Source: Methylococcaceae bacterium
GTDB lineage: Bacteria > Pseudomonadota > Gammaproteobacteria > Methylococcales > Methylococcaceae
Assembly: GCA_005792805.1 (NCBI GenBank)
Contig: SXQV01000069.1
Span: forward strand, 1 to 22,254
Reading direction: 5' to 3'
Length of the DNA: 22,254 nucleotides
A program made the position numbers and the translations under genes. The notes beneath the pieces are model-generated. The model was not told the DNA's origin. It was given only the letters and a program-made list of their open reading frames with translations, and searched no databases. The stretch's first letter is position 1, and each line of letters opens with the position of its first letter. Shown in pieces: positions 1 through 5,916 of the stretch.

Positions 1-1698
1 CTTCCAGCGTTGCTCCTTGAAGAACGTCGAATGTAGGCTGTTCATGAAGGTATCAAGCCGGCCGGCTGTTTTTTCCCTCGAAGCGGTCACCGCAGAGTCA
101 GAACTTGCTGCCGCTTTACGCAGTGAGCGATGCAAGTCACTAGATCGCACCAGCGCCGCCATTTTTTCGGTCGCGTAAGGCTCTGAAAAGCTGACGCTTT
201 TCTTTCGCTCTTCGGTAACCGAAAGATCAGAAACAATCAGGTCGATCTTGCCTACCGTTAGAGCAGCAATCAGGCCGTCGAACTCCATCGGAACCAATTT
301 GAGTGGTAACCCCAGGTATGCCGCGAACCGCTCCGAAATTTCCGCTTCCATGCCGATATAGCGGCCCCCTGACAGGGTAATGAAGGGCAAGCCGAGATTT
401 TGTGCGATGCCGACCCGCAAGGGTTTTCCATCGCGGCTTGACGGGATGGCTGGCATCTCGGCCTGGCCCGGATTGGCAACCATCCAGCGCCCGGTGATCT
501 GGGTCAGGGTTCCATCTTTACGAAGGCTGTCCAGGAATTGATCGAACTGCTGACGGAGATCGGTGCGGGTGTGCTGAAACGCCGCCGCCGTATCGGTCCG
601 GTCGAAATCACTGTTCAGGATGGCCAGTTCCGGGTTGTCCGGCAGAATCATCGTTCTGGCCGCCACCTCATCAATCAGAATCGCGTCGGTCTTGCCGTGT
701 CTGAGACTCAGCACCAGGTCTGCCCTGGTATTGACGCGCACGATTTCGGCATCGGGGTAGTGTCGCGTGGCATAAAGATCCATCGTCGTGCCCGTGGGTA
801 CGCCGATGCGGACTTTGGCAAGATCCGCCATGGAACGCAGGGCCAGCCCTTCGTTCTGATTTGTGGCCATATTCTTCGCGATCACGATGGCGGCACCCCG
901 TTCGTCGCCGTAGGGGTCAGAGAAATCCACCGCCTTGCGGCGTTCCTCGGTGATGGCCAGTCCATCGGCGATGATGTCCGCTTTGCCGGATGCCACGGAT
1001 GGCAGCAATGCGCCAAAGTCCAGCGCCTGTATTTGCAGGTCGATATTTTCTTCCGCTGCCCAGCTTTGCAGAATTTCGATATCGAACCCGATGTACCGGC
1101 CATCCTTGTAAGCGATGTAAGGCAGGTCCGCCACCGCCACGGCTGAAACTACACGCTCATTGGGCGATGCTGGTTGCCGTTCAGGCATGACCGCCTGTTC
1201 CGGATCATCGACAAACCAGCGGCGGTTAATGGTTTCGTAGCGCCCATCCGTTCGGATCTGAGCCAGATGGCGATTAAACCGTTCACGCAAATCCGCACGA
1301 TCCCGGCGGAAGCCGATGCCGAGGGGGAACGACATGAAACTGTCGTCGAGAATGCCCAGTTCGGGATTCGCCTTCACTATCGCCTTGGCGCTGATCCTTG
1401 CCAGCACGGCGGCGTCAACCTTGCCGGACTTCAGGGCCTGAATAAGGTCGGAAGGGTTATTGAAGCTGGGTAGCGTTGCCTGCGGAAGATTTTGATGCAG
1501 CCAGCCGTCGAACACCATGCCAGTCACATAGCCAATGCGCTTTTGACTGAGGTCATTCATGGAGTGCCAGCCTGGAGCAGTATCAGGATCCGACGCCAGA
1601 GCAAATCCGGATGAAAGTGCCAGCCAGGACAAGAGTCCCCCGAGACGCAGCCAGAACCCAGGTCTGGTTCTGGAGAAACAAAGAGTCCTGATATTCAT
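1..1698 (-). CDS. Amino-acid ABC transporter, repeated solute-binding lobes, probably fused to permease (partial)
   Basis: This frame is open without a stop from an ATG at 1698 to the left edge, so the gene is 3'-truncated (566 codons visible). Residues 1 to about 37 form a signal peptide: basic N-terminus, hydrophobic core, cleavage near FALA-SDP. Four SBP_bac_3 (PF00497) half-domains follow. A lobe-2 type half lies at about 45-172 and a lobe-1 type half at 182-275, with GFDIE and ITEERRKAVDFSDPY. A second lobe-2 half lies at 288-415 (RIGVPTGTTMDLY) and a second lobe-1 half at 424-520 (VTEERKKSVSFSEPY). The last visible residues, including NSLHSTFFKEQRWK, resemble the junction into a BPD_transp_1 permease in fused SBP-permease proteins. 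The permease itself lies outside the window and is inferred. The start is 16 nt after the ATPase stop, so the two genes should be one operon importing a polar amino acid or similar small solute. Confidence 0.88.
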   Translation of the reverse strand, partial: MNIRTLCFSRTRPGFWLRLGGLLSWLALSSGFALASDPDTAPGWHSMNDLSQKRIGYVTGMVFDGWLHQNLPQATLPSFNNPSDLIQALKSGKVDAAVLARISAKAIVKANPELGILDDSFMSFPLGIGFRRDRADLRERFNRHLAQIRTDGRYETINRRWFVDDPEQAVMPERQPASPNERVVSAVAVADLPYIAYKDGRYIGFDIEILQSWAAEENIDLQIQALDFGALLPSVASGKADIIADGLAITEERRKAVDFSDPYGDERGAAIVIAKNMATNQNEGLALRSMADLAKVRIGVPTGTTMDLYATRHYPDAEIVRVNTRADLVLSLRHGKTDAILIDEVAARTMILPDNPELAILNSDFDRTDTAAAFQHTRTDLRQQFDQFLDSLRKDGTLTQITGRWMVANPGQAEMPAIPSSRDGKPLRVGIAQNLGLPFITLSGGRYIGMEAEISERFAAYLGLPLKLVPMEFDGLIAALTVGKIDLIVSDLSVTEERKKSVSFSEPYATEKMAALVRSSDLHRSLRKAAASSDSAVTASREKTAGRLDTFMNSLHSTFFKEQRWK

Positions 1699-1714
1699 TG
1701 CGTAGGTATCCAGC

Positions 1715-2800
1715 TTACTTGAGGGCCATCGTCAAACGGTTGCGATTCCCGAGTCGCGTGTAGTTAATGTCCCGGGCGTAAGTCTCAATCAGTATTCGGC
1801 CCAGATGATCGGGTGCCTCAGGATTTTCCAGCGGATTACCGGGCGGGCCGGCGCTGTCGGTGCTAACCTCCAGTGCTTTCGACTTCTCCGAGTAGGCGAC
1901 AACCAGATCGATGTCTGGAGTCTCCTGGTGGGTCACGAGCAGTGACAACAATTCCTCCGCCAGCAATTCGATCGTTTGGGCCGTTTCCATGGGCAGGGCG
2001 TGTTTTTCGCAGAAGCGCTCAATCTGTCCAAATAAGGCGTAGAGGTCGTAGTCAGCGCTGGCAATCCTGCAATCAAGACTGCGGACCTTGTTAATGAACT
2101 GCCGGGTCCGCTCACGTTGAGGGGCTGCAAAAATCTGCGCTGGAGGGCCTTCCTCGTAAACGAGTCCCTGATCCATGTAAAACACCCGCGTGGAGACATC
2201 ACGCGCGAATTCCATTTCATGGGTGACGATGGCCATGGTCATTCCCTCACGTGCCAAGCGGCGGATAACCGCCAGCACCTCGCTGACCATGGTTGGGTCC
2301 AGCGCGGAGGTAGGCTCATCAAACAGCAGGATGTCAGGCTCCATCGACAGGCAACGGGCAATTGCTACCCGCTGCTTCTGGCCACCCGAAAGCTCATGCG
2401 GAAAAGCATCGCTCTTTTCGGCCAGACCCACCAGTTTCAGCAGATCAATCCCCGCCTTGCTGGCTTCGGCGCTGGATTTACCCATCAGGTGCACCGGCCC
2501 GAGGGTGAGATTCTCCAATACTGTCAGATGGGCAAATAAATTGAACGACTGGAAAACCATGCCCATCCGCCGGCGCAGGGCGGGGACGTCGGCCGAGGGG
2601 GAAAGAATGTCCTGTCCATCGATGAAAATACGTCCGTCACTGGGTTGATCCAGCAGATTAAGGCAGCGAAGAAACGTGCTTTTGCCGGTCCCGGAAGGGC
2701 CAATGATCGAAATGATCTCGCCTACGGCAATTTCCGCATTGATATCCTTCAGGACTTCAAGCTCACCGAATTTTTTCGAAAGGTGTTCGACACGGATCAT
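1715..2800 (-). CDS. Polar amino-acid ABC transporter ATPase with C-terminal RsbW/HATPase-like domain
   Basis: Residues 1-240 are a complete GlnQ/HisP-type ATPase that would power uptake by the adjacent membrane component. Walker A is GPSGTGKST (34-42), the Q-loop is MVFQSFN (Q84), the signature is LSGGQ (137-141), Walker B is ILLFDE (D161, E162) and the H-loop His is H194. Typical family members end near residue 245, but this protein runs to 361. The extra 115 residues look like a GHKL/anti-sigma (RsbW-like) ATPase fold: an N-box-like helix with LLAEELLSLL, a possible G1-like turn DSAGPPGNP, then LGRILIETYARDINY and a final GNRNRLTMALK strand. The ABC assignment is firm. The tail assignment rests on motif resemblance only, and its N-box lacks an obvious Asn, so nucleotide binding is uncertain. 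This is the first gene of the operon; its Shine-Dalgarno sequence is weak. Confidence 0.9.
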   Translation of the reverse strand: MIRVEHLSKKFGELEVLKDINAEIAVGEIISIIGPSGTGKSTFLRCLNLLDQPSDGRIFIDGQDILSPSADVPALRRRMGMVFQSFNLFAHLTVLENLTLGPVHLMGKSSAEASKAGIDLLKLVGLAEKSDAFPHELSGGQKQRVAIARCLSMEPDILLFDEPTSALDPTMVSEVLAVIRRLAREGMTMAIVTHEMEFARDVSTRVFYMDQGLVYEEGPPAQIFAAPQRERTRQFINKVRSLDCRIASADYDLYALFGQIERFCEKHALPMETAQTIELLAEELLSLLVTHQETPDIDLVVAYSEKSKALEVSTDSAGPPGNPLENPEAPDHLGRILIETYARDINYTRLGNRNRLTMALK

Positions 2801-3139
2801 GGGGTCACTCTAAGCGGAGGTTACGGGCAGATACGCCGGGTTGTTGAGGATTGCGCGAGTGCGCCGGGGTTATCAGGACAGGTGCCTTACGTAATTACAA
2901 GGATGGGGCGTCAATGAGCTAAAGAACACACCTGTTCACCATGGTGAAATCAATCCTTGCCGCTCATTTTGGTGTGGATGCCAACGTGGAGCCACAATTT
3001 TGTGAGAGAACTTCCATGGCGATTGGACAGAAGCACATCAAACAAGCCTGTAATCAGCCGCAAGGATGCCGGCTTGCCTTGAACTGTTGCGGTGCACCTG
3101 AATTGTACTCGTAGGCTTTTCGAGGGTATGGCCTGATTC
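2801..3139. other. Non-coding interval between the esterase and ABC transporter genes
   Basis: I see no convincing gene in these 339 bases. They should contain the minus-strand promoter of the ABC operon and the 3' end of the esterase transcript, but I found no -35/-10 pair of good quality. Small symmetric elements are present: a 14-bp palindrome at 2935-2948 and overlapping TTACGTAA/GTAATTAC palindromes near 2887-2898. A 57-codon plus-strand frame (2941-3114) starts inside the 14-bp palindrome, but it has no ribosome-binding site and is not recognisable. Confidence 0.6.
2935..2948. promoter_or_regulatory. 14-bp perfect palindrome upstream of the ABC operon
   Basis: TTCACCATGGTGAA reads the same on both strands. 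It lies about 135 bp upstream of the ABC ATPase start, in the interval that must hold that operon's promoter. A dimeric repressor or activator site is possible. It is not followed by a T-run, so a terminator is less likely. The function is inferred from position alone. Confidence 0.3.
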
Positions 3140-3146
3140 TCAGGCC
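3130..3146 (-). terminator. Stem-loop at the 3' end of the esterase gene
   Basis: GGCCTGA (3130-3136) and TCAGGCC (3140-3146) form a perfect 7-bp stem with a 3-nt loop, overlapping the esterase stop codon at 3140-3142. No U-tract follows on the minus strand, so this is not a canonical intrinsic terminator. It may act as a 3'-end stabiliser or weak terminator. Confidence 0.35.
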
Positions 3147-3712
3147 TGCCCTGGGACGGCAAATTCAACCATTGCCTCCAGCAGTTCCGGGAAGTGCTGG
3201 AGGCTGTGATCGCCTCCCTCAATGACGGTTTGACGGGCACCGGCATAGCGCGATACGGCCTCCCGATAATCCAGTACCTCGTCGCCTGTTTCTACAATTA
3301 ACCAGAAACGTTCGGGCTTGGTGAGTACCGGTAAAGACAGGTGACGAAGTACCTCGATATCCTCGTTCGTAAGCACGAAACGCTCGCCTGTATACAGATT
3401 GATATGGGGCCCCAGCCAGGGTTCCAGTGACTGGTTGGCATAAGTTGCCGGATTGATGAGTATGGCTCGCAAGTCATGTTTCTCGGCAAGGTAGGTGGCG
3501 TAATAACCGCCCAGTGAGCTGCCGATGAGAACGGGCTCGTCTGGGGCGGTGCTGATTGCTTCCTCGATCATTTGAATGGCTTGCTGTGGATGAGCGGGGA
3601 GTGGTTGACACCAGAACTGATGCACCAGTCCCCGTTCCGTCAGGTATTTTTTCAGCCGCTGGGCTTTAGCCGAGGCCGGGGATGAGCGGAAGCCATGCAA
3701 ATAAATAATCAT
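3140..3712 (-). CDS. yqiA: YqiA/UPF0227-family alpha/beta-hydrolase (esterase)
   Basis: This is a 190-residue cytoplasmic hydrolase of the YqiA family, whose E. coli member is a carboxylesterase of unknown natural substrate. The N-terminus MIIYLHGFRSSPASAKA is the family hallmark. The nucleophile motif is GSSLGG (Ser66), the probable acid is in TGDEVLDY (Asp144) and the His is in GGDHSL (His169). The frame stays open upstream to an ATG at 3799, which would add 29 residues (a Cys- and Arg-rich stretch). I chose 3712 because the family begins at the MIIYLHGF strand; neither start has a good Shine-Dalgarno sequence. The gene is divergent from bfr and separated from the ABC operon by 339 bp, so it is probably monocistronic. 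Confidence 0.87.
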   Translation of the reverse strand: MIIYLHGFRSSPASAKAQRLKKYLTERGLVHQFWCQPLPAHPQQAIQMIEEAISTAPDEPVLIGSSLGGYYATYLAEKHDLRAILINPATYANQSLEPWLGPHINLYTGERFVLTNEDIEVLRHLSLPVLTKPERFWLIVETGDEVLDYREAVSRYAGARQTVIEGGDHSLQHFPELLEAMVEFAVPGQA

Positions 3713-3910
3713 GGGCGGCAGGCGGATTTTTAATGGGTTAAGACAGCAGCGGTCGGTATATTTTGCACGCAGCGGTTGACTGACTTTTCTTGCAGTCATC
3801 CGTAGCGAGACATTCAGGCATGTTCAGATTCATTGCCGATCCGCTGGCCTGGGGGTAGTCTTTGCGGGTGTTCGGCGATGTGCCGGATCCATCTGCAGGA
3901 GGAAATATCC

Positions 3911-4375
3911 ATGAAAGGCGACAAAAAAGTCATCAAACACCTGAACAAAGTATTGGCCAATGAGCTCACGGCCATCAACCAGTACTTTCTGCACGCCCGC
4001 ATGTTCAAGAACTGGGGGCTTCACAAGCTCAACGAAAAGTAATATCACGAATCCATCGACGAAATGAAGCACGCAGACAAGCTGATCGAGCGCATTCTGT
4101 TTCTGGAAGGACTGCCCAATCTTCAGGAGTTGGGAAAGCTCAAAATTGGCGAGCATACCAAGGAGATTCTGGAATGCGATCTGCGTCTTGAGATGGAAGC
4201 GATACCTGAGTTGCGCGAGGCGATTGCCCACTGCGAGCAGCTGGCCGATTTCGTGAGCCGGGACTTGTTTCAGTCAATTCTCGACAGCGAGGAGGAGCAT
4301 GTTGACTGGTTGGAAACCCAATTAGAGCTGATTGAGCGGGTAGGGGAGCAGAACTACCAGCAGTCGATGATGTAG
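3911..4375 (+). pseudogene. bfr: Bacterioferritin, haem-ligand type, interrupted by an in-frame TAA
   Basis: The frame encodes a full-length bacterioferritin of 154 codons with a strong ribosome-binding site (GCAGGAGG) upstream of the ATG. A TAA at 4040-4042 replaces codon 44, where the E. coli protein has Glu just before Tyr45-His46; one G-to-T change from GAA would explain it. After the stop, the same frame continues intact to 4375, starting YHESIDEMKHAD. Ferroxidase residues E18, E51, H54 and the later Glu and EEEH positions are all present, as is the haem ligand Met52. Translation would yield only a 43-residue fragment. Restart at Met52 (4064) would give 103 residues without helix A. The lack of any other damage suggests a very recent mutation, a sequencing or assembly error, or readthrough. 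In the intact state this subunit would build the haem-binding part of the 24-mer iron store. Confidence 0.9.
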
Positions 4376-4391
4376 GTAAGTACGACGTTGT

Positions 4392-4419
4392 GGCCGCGTG
4401 AGGTGAGTTTTACGCGGCC
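4392..4419. terminator. Stem-loop between convergent bfr and bfd
   Basis: GGCCGCGT (4392-4399) pairs perfectly with ACGCGGCC (4412-4419) around a 12-nt loop. The element sits just after the bfr stop and covers the bfd stop codon (4410-4412), so it could end both converging transcripts. Neither strand has a T-run after the stem, so termination strength is uncertain. Confidence 0.45.
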
Positions 4420-4616
4420 GAAAGGAGTTCACGCCGACCGCTATTCGCCTCGTCAAGGCTTTGGGCGATGATTTGCCGTGCCTCGATCGCGCATTTCCCG
4501 CATTGATCACAAGCGCCCAGCTCACGGCGCAAGCCACGGAGATTCCTGACCCCGGTCTCACGCACGCAGCGTCTAATCTGGCTGTCGGTCACACTTTTGC
4601 AGATACAGATGTACAT
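4410..4616 (-). CDS. bfd: Bacterioferritin-associated ferredoxin Bfd ([2Fe-2S])
   Basis: This 68-residue protein has the Bfd signature: C4-x-C6 in MYICICKSVT and C39-x-x-C42 in QCGKC, the four ligands of a [2Fe-2S] cluster (Fer2_BFD, PF04324). Two further cysteines (C17, C36) are not expected ligands. In characterised systems Bfd docks on bacterioferritin beside the haem and delivers electrons to mobilise stored iron as Fe2+. It lies convergent to the haem-type bfr gene and downstream of the second bfr gene on the same strand, 121 bp away. A good promoter (4644-4672) lies just upstream, so it can be transcribed alone. An AGGGTGA stretch upstream of the ATG can serve as ribosome-binding site. 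Confidence 0.92.
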   Translation of the reverse strand: MYICICKSVTDSQIRRCVRETGVRNLRGLRRELGACDQCGKCAIEARQIIAQSLDEANSGRRELLSAA

Positions 4617-4643
4617 GATGTCACCCTGGATGAGTTGGATGAC

Positions 4644-4672
4644 ATGCTAATACAAACGAGAACAGCTATCAA
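4644..4672 (-). promoter_or_regulatory. Predicted sigma-70 promoter of bfd
   Basis: On the minus strand TTGATA (4672-4667) is followed by a 17-nt spacer and TAGCAT (4649-4644). Transcription would start about 20 nt before the bfd ATG. The hexamers match consensus at 5/6 and 4/6 with optimal spacing. I see no convincing Fur box, although iron control would be expected for bfd. Confidence 0.5.
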
Positions 4673-4685
4673 CAGTGAATCACTG
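4673..4685. promoter_or_regulatory. 6-1-6 palindrome abutting the bfd -35 box
   Basis: CAGTGAATCACTG is a perfect 6-1-6 inverted repeat that ends directly against the predicted -35 hexamer of bfd. The position is typical of an activator or repressor site. It does not match the Fur consensus I know, so the regulator is unidentified. Confidence 0.35.
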
Positions 4686-4737
4686 GCAGCTGTTGCTGCT
4701 TTTCTATCTGGTTGGCTTCGCGTGGTGGCCTCTGCGT

Positions 4738-5205
4738 TTACAGCTGCGCCTGCTGATAGTTTTCCAGCCCGATTTTTGTAATCAAGCCTAGCTGGATTTC
4801 CAGCCAGCGCGTGTGGTCTTCCTCGGTATCCCTGAGTAGTTCGAGCAAAAGGTCGCGGCTCGGGTAATCCTGAACCGTTTCGCAAAGTGCGATGGCTTGC
4901 TTGAGTTCCGTGATGACCTGGTACTCCAGGCCCAGATCATTACCCAGCATTTCAGGGATCGTGTGTCCGACCTTGAGCGGTTGACGTTGATCGAGAACGG
5001 GTAAGCCGCCCAAGAAGAGAATGCGAGTGATTAACTGATTGGCATGCGTCTGTTCTTCCTGCATTTCATGGGAAAAATGCGCTGCCAGTTTGAGTAGACC
5101 CCATTCGCGGCACATACATCCGTGTATGAAATATTGATCGATGGCAGTCAATTCACCCGCGAGCAATTGATTGAGTTTGGCGATGACTTCGTGGTTGCCT
5201 TGCAT
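4738..5205 (-). CDS. bfr: Bacterioferritin subunit with ferroxidase site but no haem-ligand Met
   Basis: A complete 155-residue bacterioferritin. The ferroxidase ligands are present: E18 (AGELTA), E51 and H54 (EEQTH), E94 (GLEYQ), and E128 and H131 (TEEDH). The residue equivalent to the axial haem ligand Met52 is Gln (codon CAG), so this subunit should not bind haem at the two-fold interface. Several proteobacteria build mixed 24-mers from a haem-type and a non-haem-type Bfr. This gene and the interrupted bfr at 3911 look like such a pair, an inference from sequence. Other differences from the haem-type protein include the Cys-containing helix segment HGCMCREWG. The start at 5205 has CAGGAA upstream. 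The gene is divergent from the YcxB-like gene, and bfd follows on the same strand. Confidence 0.92.
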   Translation of the reverse strand: MQGNHEVIAKLNQLLAGELTAIDQYFIHGCMCREWGLLKLAAHFSHEMQEEQTHANQLITRILFLGGLPVLDQRQPLKVGHTIPEMLGNDLGLEYQVITELKQAIALCETVQDYPSRDLLLELLRDTEEDHTRWLEIQLGLITKIGLENYQQAQL

Positions 5206-5226
5206 GTTGGTTGATTCCTGGATGAT

Positions 5227-5244
5227 GCCGGTCCGAACACCGGC
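5227..5244 (-). promoter_or_regulatory. Stem-loop in the probable leader of the second bfr gene
   Basis: GCCGGT (5227-5232) and ACCGGC (5239-5244) form a 6-bp stem with a 6-nt loop, about 22 nt upstream of the bfr ATG at 5205. It may affect ribosome access or mark a short leader. No known riboregulator is recognised. Confidence 0.25.
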
Positions 5245-5285
5245 GAGAACAAGTGATGAGAAGGGTAATCCCTGGTCGAAGTGCG

Positions 5286-5291
5286 TATACT
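5286..5291 (+). promoter_or_regulatory. Possible -10 element for the YcxB-like gene
   Basis: TATACT matches the sigma-70 -10 consensus at 5/6 and lies 58 nt before the start at 5350, followed by a GC-rich stretch. No good -35 hexamer lies 16-18 nt upstream, so this is tentative. Confidence 0.3.
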
Positions 5292-5349
5292 ACCGCGCTT
5301 TTCCGGCCAGATTTATTGGCAGGCGCAACCCTCAACCCAACGAACTGCA

Positions 5350-5871
5350 ATGACCGAAATTCAATACGAATTGCGCGAGCGTGATCTGCTCGCGTTCAAT
5401 GACCATCAGTTGAAGAATACCGAAACACTCCAGAAGACCTTGCGTCGACACCAGGCCACCATGCCGGGCATCCTGAGTCTTATTGCCATGTTTGTCTGGT
5501 TTTATTATCAGGACAGCCTGACCGCCGGCGCGCTGGGTGTGGTTGCCGCTACCTGGGGACTGGGTGCGCCCTATTATCTGAAATGGATAACGCGCCGAAG
5601 GATCGCCCAGATGTACTCGGAAGAGGACAAGGCGCGCATCCTCGGTGAGTACACTCTCCGCATTGAGCCACACGAGCTTGTCGAAGTCAGCAAATCCGGC
5701 GAATCCCGCATCAAGTGGGACGATGTCCTTCGTATCGAGGCCGCCAAGAACTACGCCTTCATATTCGTTGCCCTGGATTCCGCCCTCATCATCCCGCGTC
5801 AGACGGTCAAAAACGGCGATATCGTGGAGTTCTTCAACGAGGCGGATCGGCATATCGAGAAAGCAGCCTGA
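5350..5871 (+). CDS. YcxB-like membrane protein
   Basis: A 173-residue protein with two adjacent membrane segments at about 37-53 and 55-77, preceded by a charged N-terminal stretch. A cytosolic YcxB-like domain (PF14317) covers about 100-160, with YTLRIEPHELVEVS, IKWDDVLRIEAAKNYAFIFV and LIIPRQTV. The role of this family is unknown. The frame is open upstream to an ATG at 5281, but that would place translation before the likely transcription start. The ATG at 5350 gives the usual short N-terminus, so I prefer it. The gene ends 45 nt before yheS on the same strand, which suggests co-transcription. Confidence 0.8.
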   Translation: MTEIQYELRERDLLAFNDHQLKNTETLQKTLRRHQATMPGILSLIAMFVWFYYQDSLTAGALGVVAATWGLGAPYYLKWITRRRIAQMYSEEDKARILGEYTLRIEPHELVEVSKSGESRIKWDDVLRIEAAKNYAFIFVALDSALIIPRQTVKNGDIVEFFNEADRHIEKAA

Positions 5872-5916
5872 TTTTTCAGGCATTTTTGATCGGATTGCAA
5901 GTGCACGTATCGACCT

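Noticed and set aside
538..1146. 202-codon plus-strand frame
   Set aside because: It lies wholly antisense to the solute-binding gene, whose frame has clear SBP_bac_3 motifs. The plus-strand translation has no recognisable domain and no ribosome-binding site.
2941..3114. 57-codon plus-strand frame rich in Cys, starting at ATG 2941
   Set aside because: No Shine-Dalgarno sequence, start codon inside a palindrome, no recognisable family. Possible but unsupported.
3777..3798. TGACTG/CAGTCA inverted repeat with a 10-nt gap, upstream of bfr
   Set aside because: No good promoter hexamers fit around it and it overlaps the alternative esterase start region; too weak to call an operator.
3713..3799. 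29-residue N-terminal extension of the esterase
   Set aside because: The family starts at MIIYLHGF; the extension is unlike it and has no better ribosome-binding site.
4461..4781. 106-codon plus-strand frame across bfd and the bfd-bfr gap
   Set aside because: Antisense to bfd, which has all four cluster cysteines; no independent support.
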